A stretch of DNA of 64,000 bases from Desulfosporosinus sp. I2 (GCF_000960765.1 NZ_JYNH01000006.1:33016-97015); one strand, 5' to 3'; shown: positions 7,821-16,761, counted from the first letter of the stretch. The notes: a model not told the origin generated them from the sequence alone. Translations and numbers: made by a program.

Positions 7821-9968
7821 ATGCGCTATTTCATGGAACCAACAGGTGTGGCTATTATAGGAGCTAGTCAGGACTTTAAGACTATTAACGGCAAAATTCT
7901 AAAATACTTGTTAAAACACAAGTATCATGGACAGATTTATCCGGTTAATCCAAAGTATCAAGAAATTGAGGGGCTGACCTGTTATTCCTCGGTAGGGGCT
8001 ATTTCGGAACAAGTTGATTTGGCTCTGATTGCCGTGACAGCAGCAAGGGTGCCAGGAATTTTAAGGGATTGTGGCGCAAAAGGAATCAAAAGAGCTGTCA
8101 TTTTTTCATCTGGCTTCGCCGAAACCGGTGCAGAAGGGAAGGTGATTCAAGAAGATATTAATAAGATCGCCCAAGAATTCCAAATGCGCATAATTGGACC
8201 AAACTGTTTAGGTATCTTAAATGTTTCTTCTGGGCTGATCGCGTCTTTTAGCGCTTCGATGGAACTGGACAGCATCAAGGCGGGGCCGGTAGCCTTAGTA
8301 TCCCAAAGTGGGGCTGTCGGTTTTATGTTATTTAATCTCCTGCAAGAAGCCGGGGTCGGTGTAAACTACGTTATCACTACTGGCAATGAAGCGGATGTAA
8401 CTGCTGGTGAAGGGTTGGCTTATGTAGTGGAAAACTCGGACACTAAAGTAATCCTTACGTATTTGGAGGGTTTAAGAGACGGAGAGTCCTTCAAAAAAAC
8501 AGCAGAAAGAGCTGCTGAGGCCGGAAAACCAATTATTGCTTTAAAAGTCGGGAATTCTGTCAGTGGACAAAAGGCGGCAGCCACTCATACGGCGGCCTTA
8601 ACAGGTTCAGGAGCGGCCTACAAAAGTTACTTTGACAAAATGGGTATCATCCAGGCTAATGACAGTGATGATATCATCGACTTGGCCCAAGCCTTTGTGC
8701 CCGGAAAATTGCCCCAAGGAGCTAGGATTGGGATTGTAACAATGTCAGGTGGAGTTGGTATCTTGCTAGCAGATCGTTCAGAAGAATGGGGTTTGCAAGT
8801 ACCACAATTAAGTGAAGCTTTACAAGAAGAAGTACGAAAGGTCATACCGGCCTTTGGCTGCGCCCAAAACCCTGTTGATGTCACAGCTCAATCCCTCAAC
8901 CAGGGAGAAGAGTTTAAGAAGTGCCTAAAAATCCTCTTAGCGTCTGATGAATTAGATATGCTGATCGTCGCCATCACAATGGCTACCGGAAAATTGGCTG
9001 AGAAAATTGGCCTGGATATTGTCGATGCAGCCTTGGGGACAGAGAAACCTTTGATTGTCAGTTGGAGTGTTGGCCAAGTAGCTAAACCGGGTTTTGATGT
9101 TCTAAAAGATGCGGGAGTCCCCTTGTATAACTCTCCAGCTCGAGCAGCTAAAGCAATTGGGGCTTTACACCGCTATGCCAGCTTTAAACGTGCTTGGAAA
9201 GTACCGGTATCAGACGAAATTAACCAAATACGACAAGCCAAAATCCAACAGGTTCTTAAGGAAAGTAGCCAAGCGCTAAGTGAGCACGCTACCAAGGAAT
9301 TATTAGAACTCTACGAGCTCCCAGTTACCAAAGAATACGTTGCCAAGAGTGCTGAGGAAGCTGTAGCTATAGCAGAAAAAATGGGCTACCCGGTAGTCAT
9401 GAAGATAGATTCACCTGATATCTTGCATAAAACCGAAGCGGGCGGTGTTGCCGTTAATATCAGTTCGGCACAAGAAGTAGAAACTAAGTTTCTCGAAATA
9501 ATGGAAAGAGGCCTGGTTTACAATCCCCAAGCCAAGATCAATGGAATCCTCATTCAAGAACAAGTGCCACCGGGAGTAGAAGTAATCATCGGTCTACAAA
9601 GAGATCCGGTTTTAGGAACGCAGATCATGTTTGGGTTGGGTGGAATCTTTGTAGAAGTTCTCAAAGACGTGGTCTTAAAACCTGTGCCTTTAAGTAGAAC
9701 AGACGCGCATAAAATGCTTGAGGATATTAAAGGGGCCGCTCTTTTGAAAGGGGTCAGGGGAAGACCTGCTGTTGATCAAGAAGCCTTAGTAGAAATCCTC
9801 TTGGGTGTGAGTCAGTTAGCCGTGGAATCAGAGGATACCTTGTTAAGTCTAGATATTAATCCAGTGACGGTTTTGGTAGAAGGAAAAGGAGCCAAGATTT
9901 TAGATGGAGTGTTGGTAGGCAACAGCACGGAGGGTAATCCGCACCTAGCCCATGGCCTGGCCGAGTAA
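7821..9968 (+). CDS. ADP-forming acetyl/acyl-CoA synthetase (single-chain, alpha-beta fused)
   Basis: Converts acyl-CoA + ADP + Pi to acid + ATP, or the reverse for acid activation. The 715-aa chain has a CoA-binding Rossmann domain (1-130, VAIIGASQD), two succinyl-CoA-synthetase-like domains (about 150-460), and a C-terminal ATP-grasp domain (about 490-710, MGYPVVMKIDSPDILHKTEA). SGQKAAATHTAALTGS contains the His that becomes phosphorylated in this family. The start is ATG 7821, preceded by AGGAGAGGGG at 7803-7812; the upstream in-frame ATG at 7791 has no ribosome site. The substrate may be the acid taken up by the adjacent TRAP system. Transcription of this gene and the transporter is separated by a terminator. 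Confidence 0.93.
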   Translation: MRYFMEPTGVAIIGASQDFKTINGKILKYLLKHKYHGQIYPVNPKYQEIEGLTCYSSVGAISEQVDLALIAVTAARVPGILRDCGAKGIKRAVIFSSGFAETGAEGKVIQEDINKIAQEFQMRIIGPNCLGILNVSSGLIASFSASMELDSIKAGPVALVSQSGAVGFMLFNLLQEAGVGVNYVITTGNEADVTAGEGLAYVVENSDTKVILTYLEGLRDGESFKKTAERAAEAGKPIIALKVGNSVSGQKAAATHTAALTGSGAAYKSYFDKMGIIQANDSDDIIDLAQAFVPGKLPQGARIGIVTMSGGVGILLADRSEEWGLQVPQLSEALQEEVRKVIPAFGCAQNPVDVTAQSLNQGEEFKKCLKILLASDELDMLIVAITMATGKLAEKIGLDIVDAALGTEKPLIVSWSVGQVAKPGFDVLKDAGVPLYNSPARAAKAIGALHRYASFKRAWKVPVSDEINQIRQAKIQQVLKESSQALSEHATKELLELYELPVTKEYVAKSAEEAVAIAEKMGYPVVMKIDSPDILHKTEAGGVAVNISSAQEVETKFLEIMERGLVYNPQAKINGILIQEQVPPGVEVIIGLQRDPVLGTQIMFGLGGIFVEVLKDVVLKPVPLSRTDAHKMLEDIKGAALLKGVRGRPAVDQEALVEILLGVSQLAVESEDTLLSLDINPVTVLVEGKGAKILDGVLVGNSTEGNPHLAHGLAE

Positions 9969-10105
9969 GCGAAGGTATTAGCCCAAAAAAGAGTGGGGAT
10001 TTGCTAAGAGACTTCAGTTCTTATTCTTGCCAAACTCACATAAATTGGCTTATAATAAGTCAGAACATTAAGGGATTGATCGTTGAGATAGATAGGAGCG
10101 ATTAG

Positions 10106-10552
10106 GTGGCTGGCAAGACTCATGATTTTCTAATGGTTAGTAAAAGTATTTTGCCCGAAGCCATATTAAAAACCGCTAAGGTCAAAGAACTCCTAGCTCA
10201 AGGAGAAGTCTATACAATTCATGAGGCTGTAGAGCTCGTTGGGCTTAGCCGAAGCGCCTATTATAAATATAAAGATGGCGTCTTTCCGTTTTACGAGGCT
10301 AGTCGGGAAAGAATCATAACGATTTCCCTTCTTTTAGAAAATAAGGCTGGAGTACTATCTCACGTACTGAATTTTATTGCCTCGGTAAAAGGTAATGTCC
10401 TGACTATTAATCAAGGGATTCCGCTCCAAGGAGTTGCCAATGTTTCGATTTCTATTGAAACCGCTGGAATGGCAGACACTCCGGAGAATTTATTAGCTGG
10501 GCTTGGGGAAATCTCCGGGGTTAGAAAGATTGAAGTAATCGGTCAAACTTAG
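10106..10552 (+). CDS. ACT domain-containing protein (UPF0735/PheB-like)
   Basis: 148-aa protein with an N-terminal helix-turn-helix-like segment (YTIHEAVELVGLSRSAYYKYKD, about residues 32-53) and a C-terminal ACT domain (about 70-146, TISLLLENKAGVLSHVLNFIA). ACT domains bind small ligands, commonly amino acids. Members of this family lie next to homoserine/phenylalanine genes in many Firmicutes, but no such neighbour is seen here. The start is GTG 10106 with TAGGAG about 10 bases upstream. It is probably a small ligand-sensing regulator (inference). Confidence 0.85.
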   Translation: MAGKTHDFLMVSKSILPEAILKTAKVKELLAQGEVYTIHEAVELVGLSRSAYYKYKDGVFPFYEASRERIITISLLLENKAGVLSHVLNFIASVKGNVLTINQGIPLQGVANVSISIETAGMADTPENLLAGLGEISGVRKIEVIGQT

Positions 10553-10611
10553 GCTTGCGGTTTTTGAACAAATATGGTATCCTTTAAAAGCCTTCAAATG
10601 AGGCGATATAT

Positions 10612-10688
10612 CGGGGCGTGGCTCAGCTTGGTAGAGCGCTACCTTGGGGTGGTAGAGGTCGCATGTTCAAATCATGTCGCTCCGACCA
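10612..10688 (+). tRNA. tRNA-Pro (anticodon GGG)
   Basis: 77 bases that fold into a full cloverleaf. The acceptor arms CGGGGCG/CGCTCCG pair with one G-U. The anticodon stem is CTACC/GGTAG with loop TTGGGGT, giving anticodon GGG. The T arm contains GTTCAAATC, and CCA is encoded at the 3' end (10686-10688). It forms the left border of an accessory region, with an integrase remnant starting 16 bases away, the usual arrangement of a tRNA attachment site. Confidence 0.95.
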
Positions 10689-10703
10689 GTATTATCAAGG
10701 CTT

Positions 10704-10946
10704 TCAGCCTTTTAAGGTAGGCAGGTCAAACCCCAAATGTTGACCAAATGCCGACCAAAAAAAATAGACCATAATAAATGGTCTATTTTCATATCCTGCT
10801 CTTAGTTCTATCTGCTTTCTTCTTATTGGAGCTCGATGATTTTTCGATTGGTCTAGTACATCATTTTCATACAGCCATGTCGCATGATAATGCCGAAGAA
10901 AGTGCAAACGAGTCTTCGGTATTTTTTTGTCTCTTACGAGCTTCGC
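10704..10946 (-). pseudogene. tyrosine recombinase (integrase) C-terminal remnant
   Basis: On the minus strand the frame reads AKLVRDKKIPKTRLHFLRHYHATWLYENDV, which contains the L-R-H-x-H-A-T box holding the second catalytic arginine of phage-type integrases. The following GHSS...Y active-site segment is missing: after about 12 unrelated residues the frame goes straight to an integrase-like tail (VYFFWSAFGQHL). A stop lies just upstream, so both the N-terminus and the catalytic Tyr are lost. Its position against the tRNA-Pro 3' end marks an old integration event. Confidence 0.7.
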
Positions 10947-11470
10947 TTAATGTCTAGTGTCGCTATCGGGTCGCATCGGGAACATCAATTGGTCACTCTT
11001 TATATTCTTGTCATTAATATCAATATTTTTCGCTCGTTCTTTTTGAGCGCGAAGCCATCCATGATCACGACTTTTAAGAGGTCCATTAAATAAGGTGGAG
11101 CTGGAGGCTGGCACGAAGGCTGGTACAACTCCCAGTAAAGGAAGAAAACATCTACATCAATCTTAAGTCATTTACTCCGGGCGGCTGGATCAAGAGTGCT
11201 CACCCGTTCCTCGACGTTGTGGCAGACTGCAGGCAGGACTACAGCTGGCTGTTATAGGAGGCAAATTGTAAGCCGTATTGGAATTTAGTACAGATTATTG
11301 GGGGCTGTCTCATAATGATGTCTGAGGACATTCATGAAAAGGCAGCTCCTTTCACTTTCATGACAAGTGGACGGATTGCTTCAGAGTAATTTGCCAAGTT
11401 GTCTGACATTTTTCGAAGCCTGAACATATTATATTCCAGTAATTTCTTTGAGAAGGAATGAATTCAGAGC
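10947..11470. other. degraded region: coding scrap and possible IS end, no intact gene
   Basis: No full gene is visible in about 520 bases. One open plus-strand stretch at 11090-11257 (after an in-frame stop at 11087) reads ENIYINLKSFTPGGWIKSAH... and ends WLL-stop. It looks like a real protein C-terminus, but I do not recognise the family. At 11301-11316 GGGGGCTGTCTCATAA resembles the outer end of common insertion sequences, but no transposase or partner end is present. An AGAAGGAATG before 11471 probably serves as a distant ribosome site for the next gene. Confidence 0.45.
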
Positions 11471-13699
11471 ATGCTATTTGAACGGGAAGACTGGAAATTG
11501 TTCAGAAATATGGAGACACTGCCCCAAAAGGCAGGGGTGCCTAAAAGCAAATTATCCCTGTTGGTTTGTAAGGAACTGGTGGACAATGCCCTAGATCTAG
11601 GCGGAGATTGTGAAATTGGTTATGGGGGGGAGTTTTTTTATGTCAAGGATCACGGCAGCGGCCTGGATCCCGAACTGTTTTCCATCAACAGGCCCCTCAG
11701 ATCCTCTAAGTATTTAAGATTGCCCACCAGAGGAGCGCTGGGGAATGGCCTGCGCGTGGTAGCCGGGGCGGTAGCAGCGTCGGGCGGCGAACTCTATGTT
11801 TCCACCCGAGGGAAAACTTATAAAATCCATTGGCAAAAGGACGGCAGGGCCCTCCCGGAATGCTTAGGCGCATATCACGAAGAGGGGACAAAAATCAGCT
11901 TGACTTTAGGCAAAATGCCCATCGATTCAAACTGGGCGCGCCTGGCGATAAACTATGCCCAAGGTGAAACCTACCGGGGAAAAACCTCTCCCTATTGGTA
12001 TACCAGCGAGAACTTTTTTGAATTGTTTCAATCCTTCAGCGGATCGGTCAGGGAACTGATCGCCCAATTTGACGGCTGTACCGGCAGAAAAGCAGGGATA
12101 ATAGCCGCTAACTATTCCAAGACACCTGCCGCTGCCTTAGACTTTAGCGAAACAGAAGGGCTTTTGGGTGAGCTGAGAGCCCAAGTTAAAAATGTTAATC
12201 CGGAGCGGCTGGGGCGGATCGGCCAGCTGGTTTACTGGAAGGGCTACTGTAAATCATCCGGTGTCTTTAAGGTCAGGACGATGAAAGGGAACCAGGAGGC
12301 GGAAATACCCTTTGTCCTGGAAGTCTATGCGGCGCTCTCCGATACACCTCATCTCACGGTATTACTCAACAAATCCCCGGTGACCGGCGAGGTCAATATC
12401 TACCACAACAAAAATGAGCTGAATCTTCTCGGCTGCGGCTTAACCTGCAATGTTAAGGCCAAGCCCGCCGTTGTTTTAATCAATATCATCACACCTTATA
12501 TCCCCATTGTGACGGACGGGAAAGAGCCAGATCTCTCGGTCATCGTCGACGAGATTCGAGACGGCATTAAAAAGGCGGTGGGCAGAGCCCCAAAATCCCT
12601 GACCACCCCTGGGATTAAAACAAAATCCCAGAAAGAAGTTGTGGCGGAATGCCTGGAAAAGGCTATAGCCAAAGCCAGCGGCAACGGGGAATACCGCTTC
12701 AGCCTGCGCCAGCTCTATTATGCCGTCCGGCCCTACGTGATCCGTGAAACGGGGAAAGAACCGGATTACACCTATTTCTGCCGGGATCTGATCGGCAGTT
12801 ATGAGGCGGAACATGGCGACATTCCGCTGATGTACCGGGATGAGCGGGGGACGCTGTACCACCCCCATTGCGGTCAGGATATTCCCATCGGCACCATCGC
12901 GGTGGAAAATTATCAGAAGCCGGCCTGGACCTTCAACAAAGTCCTGTATATTGAAAAAGAGGGCTTCTTCAATGTGCTCAAGGATAAGAAAATCCCGGAG
13001 AAATATGATCTGGCCTTGCTCACCAGTAAAGGTTATGCCAGCCGGGCGGTGAAGGATTTGTTGGATGCCCTCGGGGAAAATTCAGAGGAAGAGATCACCT
13101 TTTTCTGCATTCATGACGCCGACGCTTATGGCACCATCATCTATGATACCCTGCAGAATGAAACCGGTGCCAGGCCCGGCAGAAAAGTGAAGATCATCAA
13201 TCTGGGCTTAGACCCTGAAGAAGCCCACGCTATGGGGCTGGAGGTGGAAAAGGTGGAAAAATCCGGCCGTAAGAAGGGCGTGGCCAGCTATATTGATCCC
13301 TTGTGGGAGAGATGGCTGCAGAACTACAGAGTGGAACTGAATGCCATGAGTACTCCCCAGTTTCTGGCCTGGTTGGAGGGAAAAATCCAACTGCACGATA
13401 AAGGCAAAGTGATACCCCCCGAAAGGATCATGCAGGAGAGCCTGGATCAAAGCCTTCAGGATAAACTGGGCCAAAGGATTGCGGCGGAACTGTTGGAACA
13501 ACATCACTACGACGATCAGGTAGAGCAAGCGGTTCGGCAGGTCAAAGAGCGCTGTGGGGACAGCCAAGCCCGGTTAGCGGAGACGGTGCCGGCGGAACTG
13601 GGGCAGGAACCGGTCCGGCACTGGAAGGATGTTGTGGAAGCTGTGTCCGAGGAGATGATTAAAAATTGCTGGTTTTCAGGTCTGACAAATCTAGATTAG
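11471..13699 (+). CDS. fused type IIB DNA topoisomerase (Topo VI B+A in one chain; Topo VIII-like)
   Basis: Predicted ATP-dependent DNA topoisomerase or topoisomerase-like enzyme, 742 aa, joining both Topo VI halves. The N-terminal Bergerat-fold ATPase has the N-box KELVDNALD (Glu35, Asn39), DHGSG (Asp60, Gly62, Gly64) and GALGNG (88-93). A transducer-like middle follows (about 200-370). The C-terminal half matches Topo VI A/Spo11: SLRQLYYAV with tandem Tyr416-Tyr417 (candidate catalytic tyrosine), then a TOPRIM domain with IEKEG (Glu495) and HDADAYG (Asp549, Asp551). All key residues are kept, so it is likely active. Such B-A fusions (Topo VIII) are known from mobile elements, which fits the tRNA-anchored island. 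The gene is more GC-rich than its neighbours, suggesting transfer. A recombination or defence role is also possible. Confidence 0.82.
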   Translation: MLFEREDWKLFRNMETLPQKAGVPKSKLSLLVCKELVDNALDLGGDCEIGYGGEFFYVKDHGSGLDPELFSINRPLRSSKYLRLPTRGALGNGLRVVAGAVAASGGELYVSTRGKTYKIHWQKDGRALPECLGAYHEEGTKISLTLGKMPIDSNWARLAINYAQGETYRGKTSPYWYTSENFFELFQSFSGSVRELIAQFDGCTGRKAGIIAANYSKTPAAALDFSETEGLLGELRAQVKNVNPERLGRIGQLVYWKGYCKSSGVFKVRTMKGNQEAEIPFVLEVYAALSDTPHLTVLLNKSPVTGEVNIYHNKNELNLLGCGLTCNVKAKPAVVLINIITPYIPIVTDGKEPDLSVIVDEIRDGIKKAVGRAPKSLTTPGIKTKSQKEVVAECLEKAIAKASGNGEYRFSLRQLYYAVRPYVIRETGKEPDYTYFCRDLIGSYEAEHGDIPLMYRDERGTLYHPHCGQDIPIGTIAVENYQKPAWTFNKVLYIEKEGFFNVLKDKKIPEKYDLALLTSKGYASRAVKDLLDALGENSEEEITFFCIHDADAYGTIIYDTLQNETGARPGRKVKIINLGLDPEEAHAMGLEVEKVEKSGRKKGVASYIDPLWERWLQNYRVELNAMSTPQFLAWLEGKIQLHDKGKVIPPERIMQESLDQSLQDKLGQRIAAELLEQHHYDDQVEQAVRQVKERCGDSQARLAETVPAELGQEPVRHWKDVVEAVSEEMIKNCWFSGLTNLD

Positions 13700-13909
13700 T
13701 CCAGGACAAAACCGCCAGATTTTTAAACTGGAGGCTGTGTGCAGGTTCAAAACAGGCCGACCCGGGAGGAAAGCTGCTCCATAGCTGCTTATGACTCTGA
13801 ACCTATGTCAGCAGTTGACGACTTTGAATCGTTACAGCTTCAATTACGATTCCAACGAAGCACAAAAGTTGAGACAAATTCAGAATTCTAAGAAACAAGG
13901 TTGCGCGGC

Positions 13910-14356
13910 ATGCTAACACAGGAAGAGTTAGATGATCTGCATCCCATTATTAATGTTCAATATAACATAGTAACTAAAATGACTCAAAAAATTGAAGATA
14001 TTGAAACAGCCTTTTCTACAAATAGAGATACTGCGATGGAAATGAGTATTACTCCGGCATCAATTGAAATTATTTTAAGAATGTATATAATGATCCGTCA
14101 TTTTGTAGAAAACGACGATATTGTTTTTATGGTGGGAGGTAATCCTAAATACCGTTCCATGTTATTAAGTTCTCATTCTATAGCTTGTGCGGCAAATGTT
14201 GGAAAAGTATATTTAAGGCAAGGAAACCCTCTTGCTGTTAATTATGCTGAATGGTTAGCGTTAATTAGATACCTCATTCCATCGGTTAAATATTGGTTAT
14301 TTGATAGAGCAGAATTAGAACTGAAGCATCTTGAAAGTATTAATGACGATATTTAG
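13910..14356 (+). CDS. hypothetical protein, helical, 148 aa
   Basis: I do not recognise this protein. It is mostly helical, with an acidic, polar N-terminus (LTQEELDDLHPIINVQYNIV) and a C-terminal hydrophobic-aromatic part (AEWLALIRYLIPSVKYWLFD). There is no clear signal peptide. ATG 13910 is preceded by AAGG at 13897-13900; a TTG at 13901 is an alternative. AT-rich codon use differs from the GC-rich topoisomerase gene upstream, so the two probably had different origins. It stands alone, with about 210 bases of non-coding DNA before it and the structured region after it. Confidence 0.55.
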   Translation: MLTQEELDDLHPIINVQYNIVTKMTQKIEDIETAFSTNRDTAMEMSITPASIEIILRMYIMIRHFVENDDIVFMVGGNPKYRSMLLSSHSIACAANVGKVYLRQGNPLAVNYAEWLALIRYLIPSVKYWLFDRAELELKHLESINDDI

Positions 14357-14458
14357 GATCAATTACTTGAAAACTCCGACAAACTATTGAAAAAGTCAAA
14401 GTTTGAGAATATGGAGCCTATTATATTGGGGGAAGTAACCAGTTGTTACAGGAGTGCA

Positions 14459-14736
14459 AAGTCCGAGGATATGCTCGCCTCTGCCACATGGACACGATGA
14501 CAAAAACCAAAAAGCTGGAGTCCGCAGGACATTCTCGCCACAGCATAGAATGTTCTGCTGGCTAGCACCGAGCGAACGATTCCCACCCGTCCGCGTATGA
14601 GCGACGTAGGAGGGAATTCGCGGTCCTCGGCACCGGCCGCGTATGACCAGCGTGAGCGGGAATTCGGGGACGGACGGCCAGCAGGCCGAGTCCACTGGCA
14701 GCCGCACTTTCCTGTGCGTGCGGCATGGTCCGTCCA
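14459..14736. other. GC-rich structured non-coding stretch with imperfect repeats (possible RNA)
   Basis: This roughly 280-base patch is strikingly GC-rich against AT-rich flanks. Two imperfect direct repeats start at 14460 and 14518 (both AGTCCG...CTCGCC). A second pair starts near 14592 and 14637 (CCGCGTATGA...GGGAATTCG). A perfect 7-bp hairpin GCCGCAC/GTGCGGC spans 14701-14724. GGACGGAC near 14668 can pair either with CCGTCCG upstream (about 14587) or GTCCGTCC downstream (about 14728), so two exclusive folds are possible. Reading frames across it, on both strands, show no family resemblance. A structured RNA, an intron remnant or a transposon end are all possible. Confidence 0.4.
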
Positions 14737-14879
14737 GCGATCCAAAGAAGTCTCAAAAGGTAGTATGAGAGTACAATGACCTGCACTATGCATAGGTTTT
14801 CTGAACGATTATATGTAGTATTAATAGATGTTCAGTTCTTAGAAGAGTAATGATAATAGGAATACCGAGCAGATGAATA

Positions 14880-15248
14880 ATGCCAGCCAAGTCGGATGCA
14901 GACCTTGACGCAATCCTGAGCGGTACTACCAGTATGCTAAACGGAGGGGAAGGATGCCGAAGACAAGAGTATCTAGAGCAAGGAGCCAAACTAGAAGATT
15001 TGAAAGCGGCTCTGGTAAGAATCGAACCGGCCTCTTTTTCGCGCTATCATCAATTGCTAAAACTGCTGAACAGTGGGGAATACGGTTGGAACGTTAAAAC
15101 AAGCAAGGACAGGATCGTACTCTTTACTGAACGCATTGAAACGATGCGTTTCCTGGCAGCTCAATTACGCAAAGATCTAAAACTTAACGAACAAACAGTC
15201 CAAGAAATGTGCGGATTTCAAATGCCTCCGTCACTAATGAAATTCTAA
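14880..15248 (+). pseudogene. SNF2-type helicase fragment
   Basis: 122-codon open stretch whose second half (RIVLFTERIETMRFLAAQLRK, then a degenerate ending) matches the start of the C-terminal helicase domain (motif IV region) of large SNF2-like ATPases, which are common in phage-defence operons. The DEAD-box half and motifs V-VI are missing, so it cannot be a working helicase. It ends over the start of the GIY-YIG gene, indicating a deletion junction near 15210-15240. Confidence 0.55.
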
Positions 15249-15682
15249 GAATTTATCAAGGATACAAAAACTATAGCCTTGGTGATTTTCTTCATCATTT
15301 GAAGGGGAATAATGATCAATTCTATAAAAAATTCTTGAATCCGTATGGAGATGAGAAGTACTGTAAATTCGAGATTATTGATGAGACTGTATTATACCAA
15401 AAGGGTTTGTATTCCTATATTTCACAAGGGGAAGTGAAGTATATAGGAAGATGCCGGGATAGCTTTTATTCAAGAATTAATACTGGGTATGGATATATCA
15501 GCCCAAAGAATTGCTACATTGATGGACAGGCCACTAATTGCCACATAAACAGTAAAATTAATAGTGCGGGTGAAGGTCTTGAGTTATGGATCGCATCTCT
15601 GGAGAATGAAATCGAGATCATAGAACGTGAAAGAATTCTAATCAAAAAGTATCAAACTAAGTGGAATATTGCGCTAAAGTAA
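15209..15682 (+). CDS. GIY-YIG nuclease-family protein (start uncertain)
   Basis: 157-aa reading with a GIY-YIG-type core: GLYSYIS (GIY equivalent, about 66-72), VKYIGRC (YIG equivalent, about 76-82), then RINTGYGYISPKNCYIDGQ and TNCHINSKI, and a conserved Glu in LENEIEIIERE. This subfamily is a small stand-alone predicted endonuclease. The GTG at 15209 overlaps the helicase scrap and has no good ribosome site. The true N-terminus may have been cut off by the deletion that joined the two genes, with original sequence beginning around NEILRIYQGYKNY. Confidence 0.68.
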   Translation: MRISNASVTNEILRIYQGYKNYSLGDFLHHLKGNNDQFYKKFLNPYGDEKYCKFEIIDETVLYQKGLYSYISQGEVKYIGRCRDSFYSRINTGYGYISPKNCYIDGQATNCHINSKINSAGEGLELWIASLENEIEIIERERILIKKYQTKWNIALK

Positions 15683-15760
15683 TGGGCGATTGTTAGCCTT
15701 GAAATTGATAATTTTAGCTCCCCATATTGTGACCGAGTTTGTTTGAGGTGGTGAGAGGTT

Positions 15761-16063
15761 ATGAGGGAAAATGCTTTTACTGATTGGTTGGAAATTGTTG
15801 ACGGTAGGGATATAAGACAAACAAGAGATAATGTTTCAAGAGCAAAACGTGTAGAACACGCGCTTACTGAATATTTGCAAAGATCGGTGCTATTAGAAGA
15901 TGAATACAATCAAGACAGATGTGCTTCAATACTTGAGAATCTATCGATAGATTCTGCTGGTATAATTCCTGTTACAATAAATCTTCCGAAAGATAAAAAT
16001 GGATTATCAAGTTTAAGGACAGCAGTAAATAAGTATATAAGATTTTGTGATGAAACAAAATAA
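15761..16063 (+). CDS. hypothetical protein, 100 aa
   Basis: Small charged protein (MRENAFTDWLEIVDGRDIRQ at the N-terminus, LSSLRTAVNKYIRFCDETK at the C-terminus). It looks like the small helical N-terminal modules found before restriction-enzyme or integrase-like domains (W-L...R...R-V-E pattern), but here it is free-standing. GAGGTGGTGAGAGGT precedes ATG 15761. A terminator at 16088 ends the unit. Function unknown; it may be the surviving first domain of a longer gene. Confidence 0.55.
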   Translation: MRENAFTDWLEIVDGRDIRQTRDNVSRAKRVEHALTEYLQRSVLLEDEYNQDRCASILENLSIDSAGIIPVTINLPKDKNGLSSLRTAVNKYIRFCDETK

Positions 16064-16087
16064 TTATGTTTTAGCCGCTTTAGTTCT

Positions 16088-16110
16088 GACGCTCTAGATG
16101 AGCGTCTTTT
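16088..16110 (+). terminator. rho-independent terminator
   Basis: Stem GACGCTC/GAGCGTC with loop TAGAT followed by TTTT. The rest of the gap up to 16380 shows nothing else I can support, apart from AT-rich sequence before the toxin gene. Confidence 0.7.
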
Positions 16111-16380
16111 GTATTCTGTTTATTTTGTAGTTTTGCCATCGTCTTCAGAGACGTTCAAATATCAAGCGGCCTGTTGCAACGGTAACCCTTTGTCGGTCTG
16201 AACGATTTCCTGACGCTTGAATTAAGAGTCTTTTTTTATTCATATCGTATTCGGTGGAGGAATTTGGCAACTCATGAAGAATCATTGTAGGGGTAGCGGA
16301 TTATGGCACAACTGAATAGCATTATGAGGCAAATTGTATAGATATATATTAAAAAAATATTACCAAAAAGGTAAAATTAA

Positions 16381-16761
16381 TTGCATTACATAAAGGGGTG
16401 GAATATAATAAACATAGAATATAGAAGTGGTAAACTTCAAAAGCAATGTTCAGATTACTGTTTAGCTAAAAAAGATTTTGGGGTTGAGGTTGCAGATAAG
16501 CTATTGAGTTTAATCAATTTCCTCGATAATGCTAAAAATCTAATGGATATTTCAGTCATGCGCATATATCATTTGCATCCGTTAGAGCGTGATAGAAAGG
16601 GTCAATTTGCTTTGGATTTAGGGCGAAGATTAGGATGGCGTTTAATTGTAATTCCATTGGATCATGAAGGTAATAGATGGAGCACTACCGTTGATGTAAA
16701 TATTATATACAAATCAACCACAGCAATTTTAGTCTGGGAGGTGACAAAACATTATGAGTAA
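16381..16761 (+). CDS. HigB/RelE-type toxin (start codon apparently lost)
   Basis: Toxin of the HigB (RelE/ParE superfamily) class, a ribosome-dependent mRNA interferase. The homologous part is INIEYRSGKLQKQCSDYCLA ... MRIYHLHPLERDRKGQFALDL ... WRLIVIPLD. The good ribosome site AAGGGGTGG (16393-16401) is spaced for a start at 16405-16408, where family members begin (M)I-x-I-E-Y-R-S, but both codons are ATA. The nearest conventional start is TTG 16381, in front of the ribosome site. So the toxin may be silenced or weakly made from AUA. It overlaps the antitoxin gene by 8 bases. Confidence 0.75.
   Translation: MHYIKGWNIINIEYRSGKLQKQCSDYCLAKKDFGVEVADKLLSLINFLDNAKNLMDISVMRIYHLHPLERDRKGQFALDLGRRLGWRLIVIPLDHEGNRWSTTVDVNIIYKSTTAILVWEVTKHYE

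Noticed and set aside
12476..13567. Minus-strand and alternative plus-strand frames within the topoisomerase gene
   Set aside because: The main frame has all catalytic motifs in order; the others are shadows of GC-rich coding sequence.
14396..14793. Several overlapping minus-strand frames of 74-115 codons
   Set aside because: They are frame by-products of the GC-rich repeat block, have low-complexity Arg/Pro-rich translations and no start sites.
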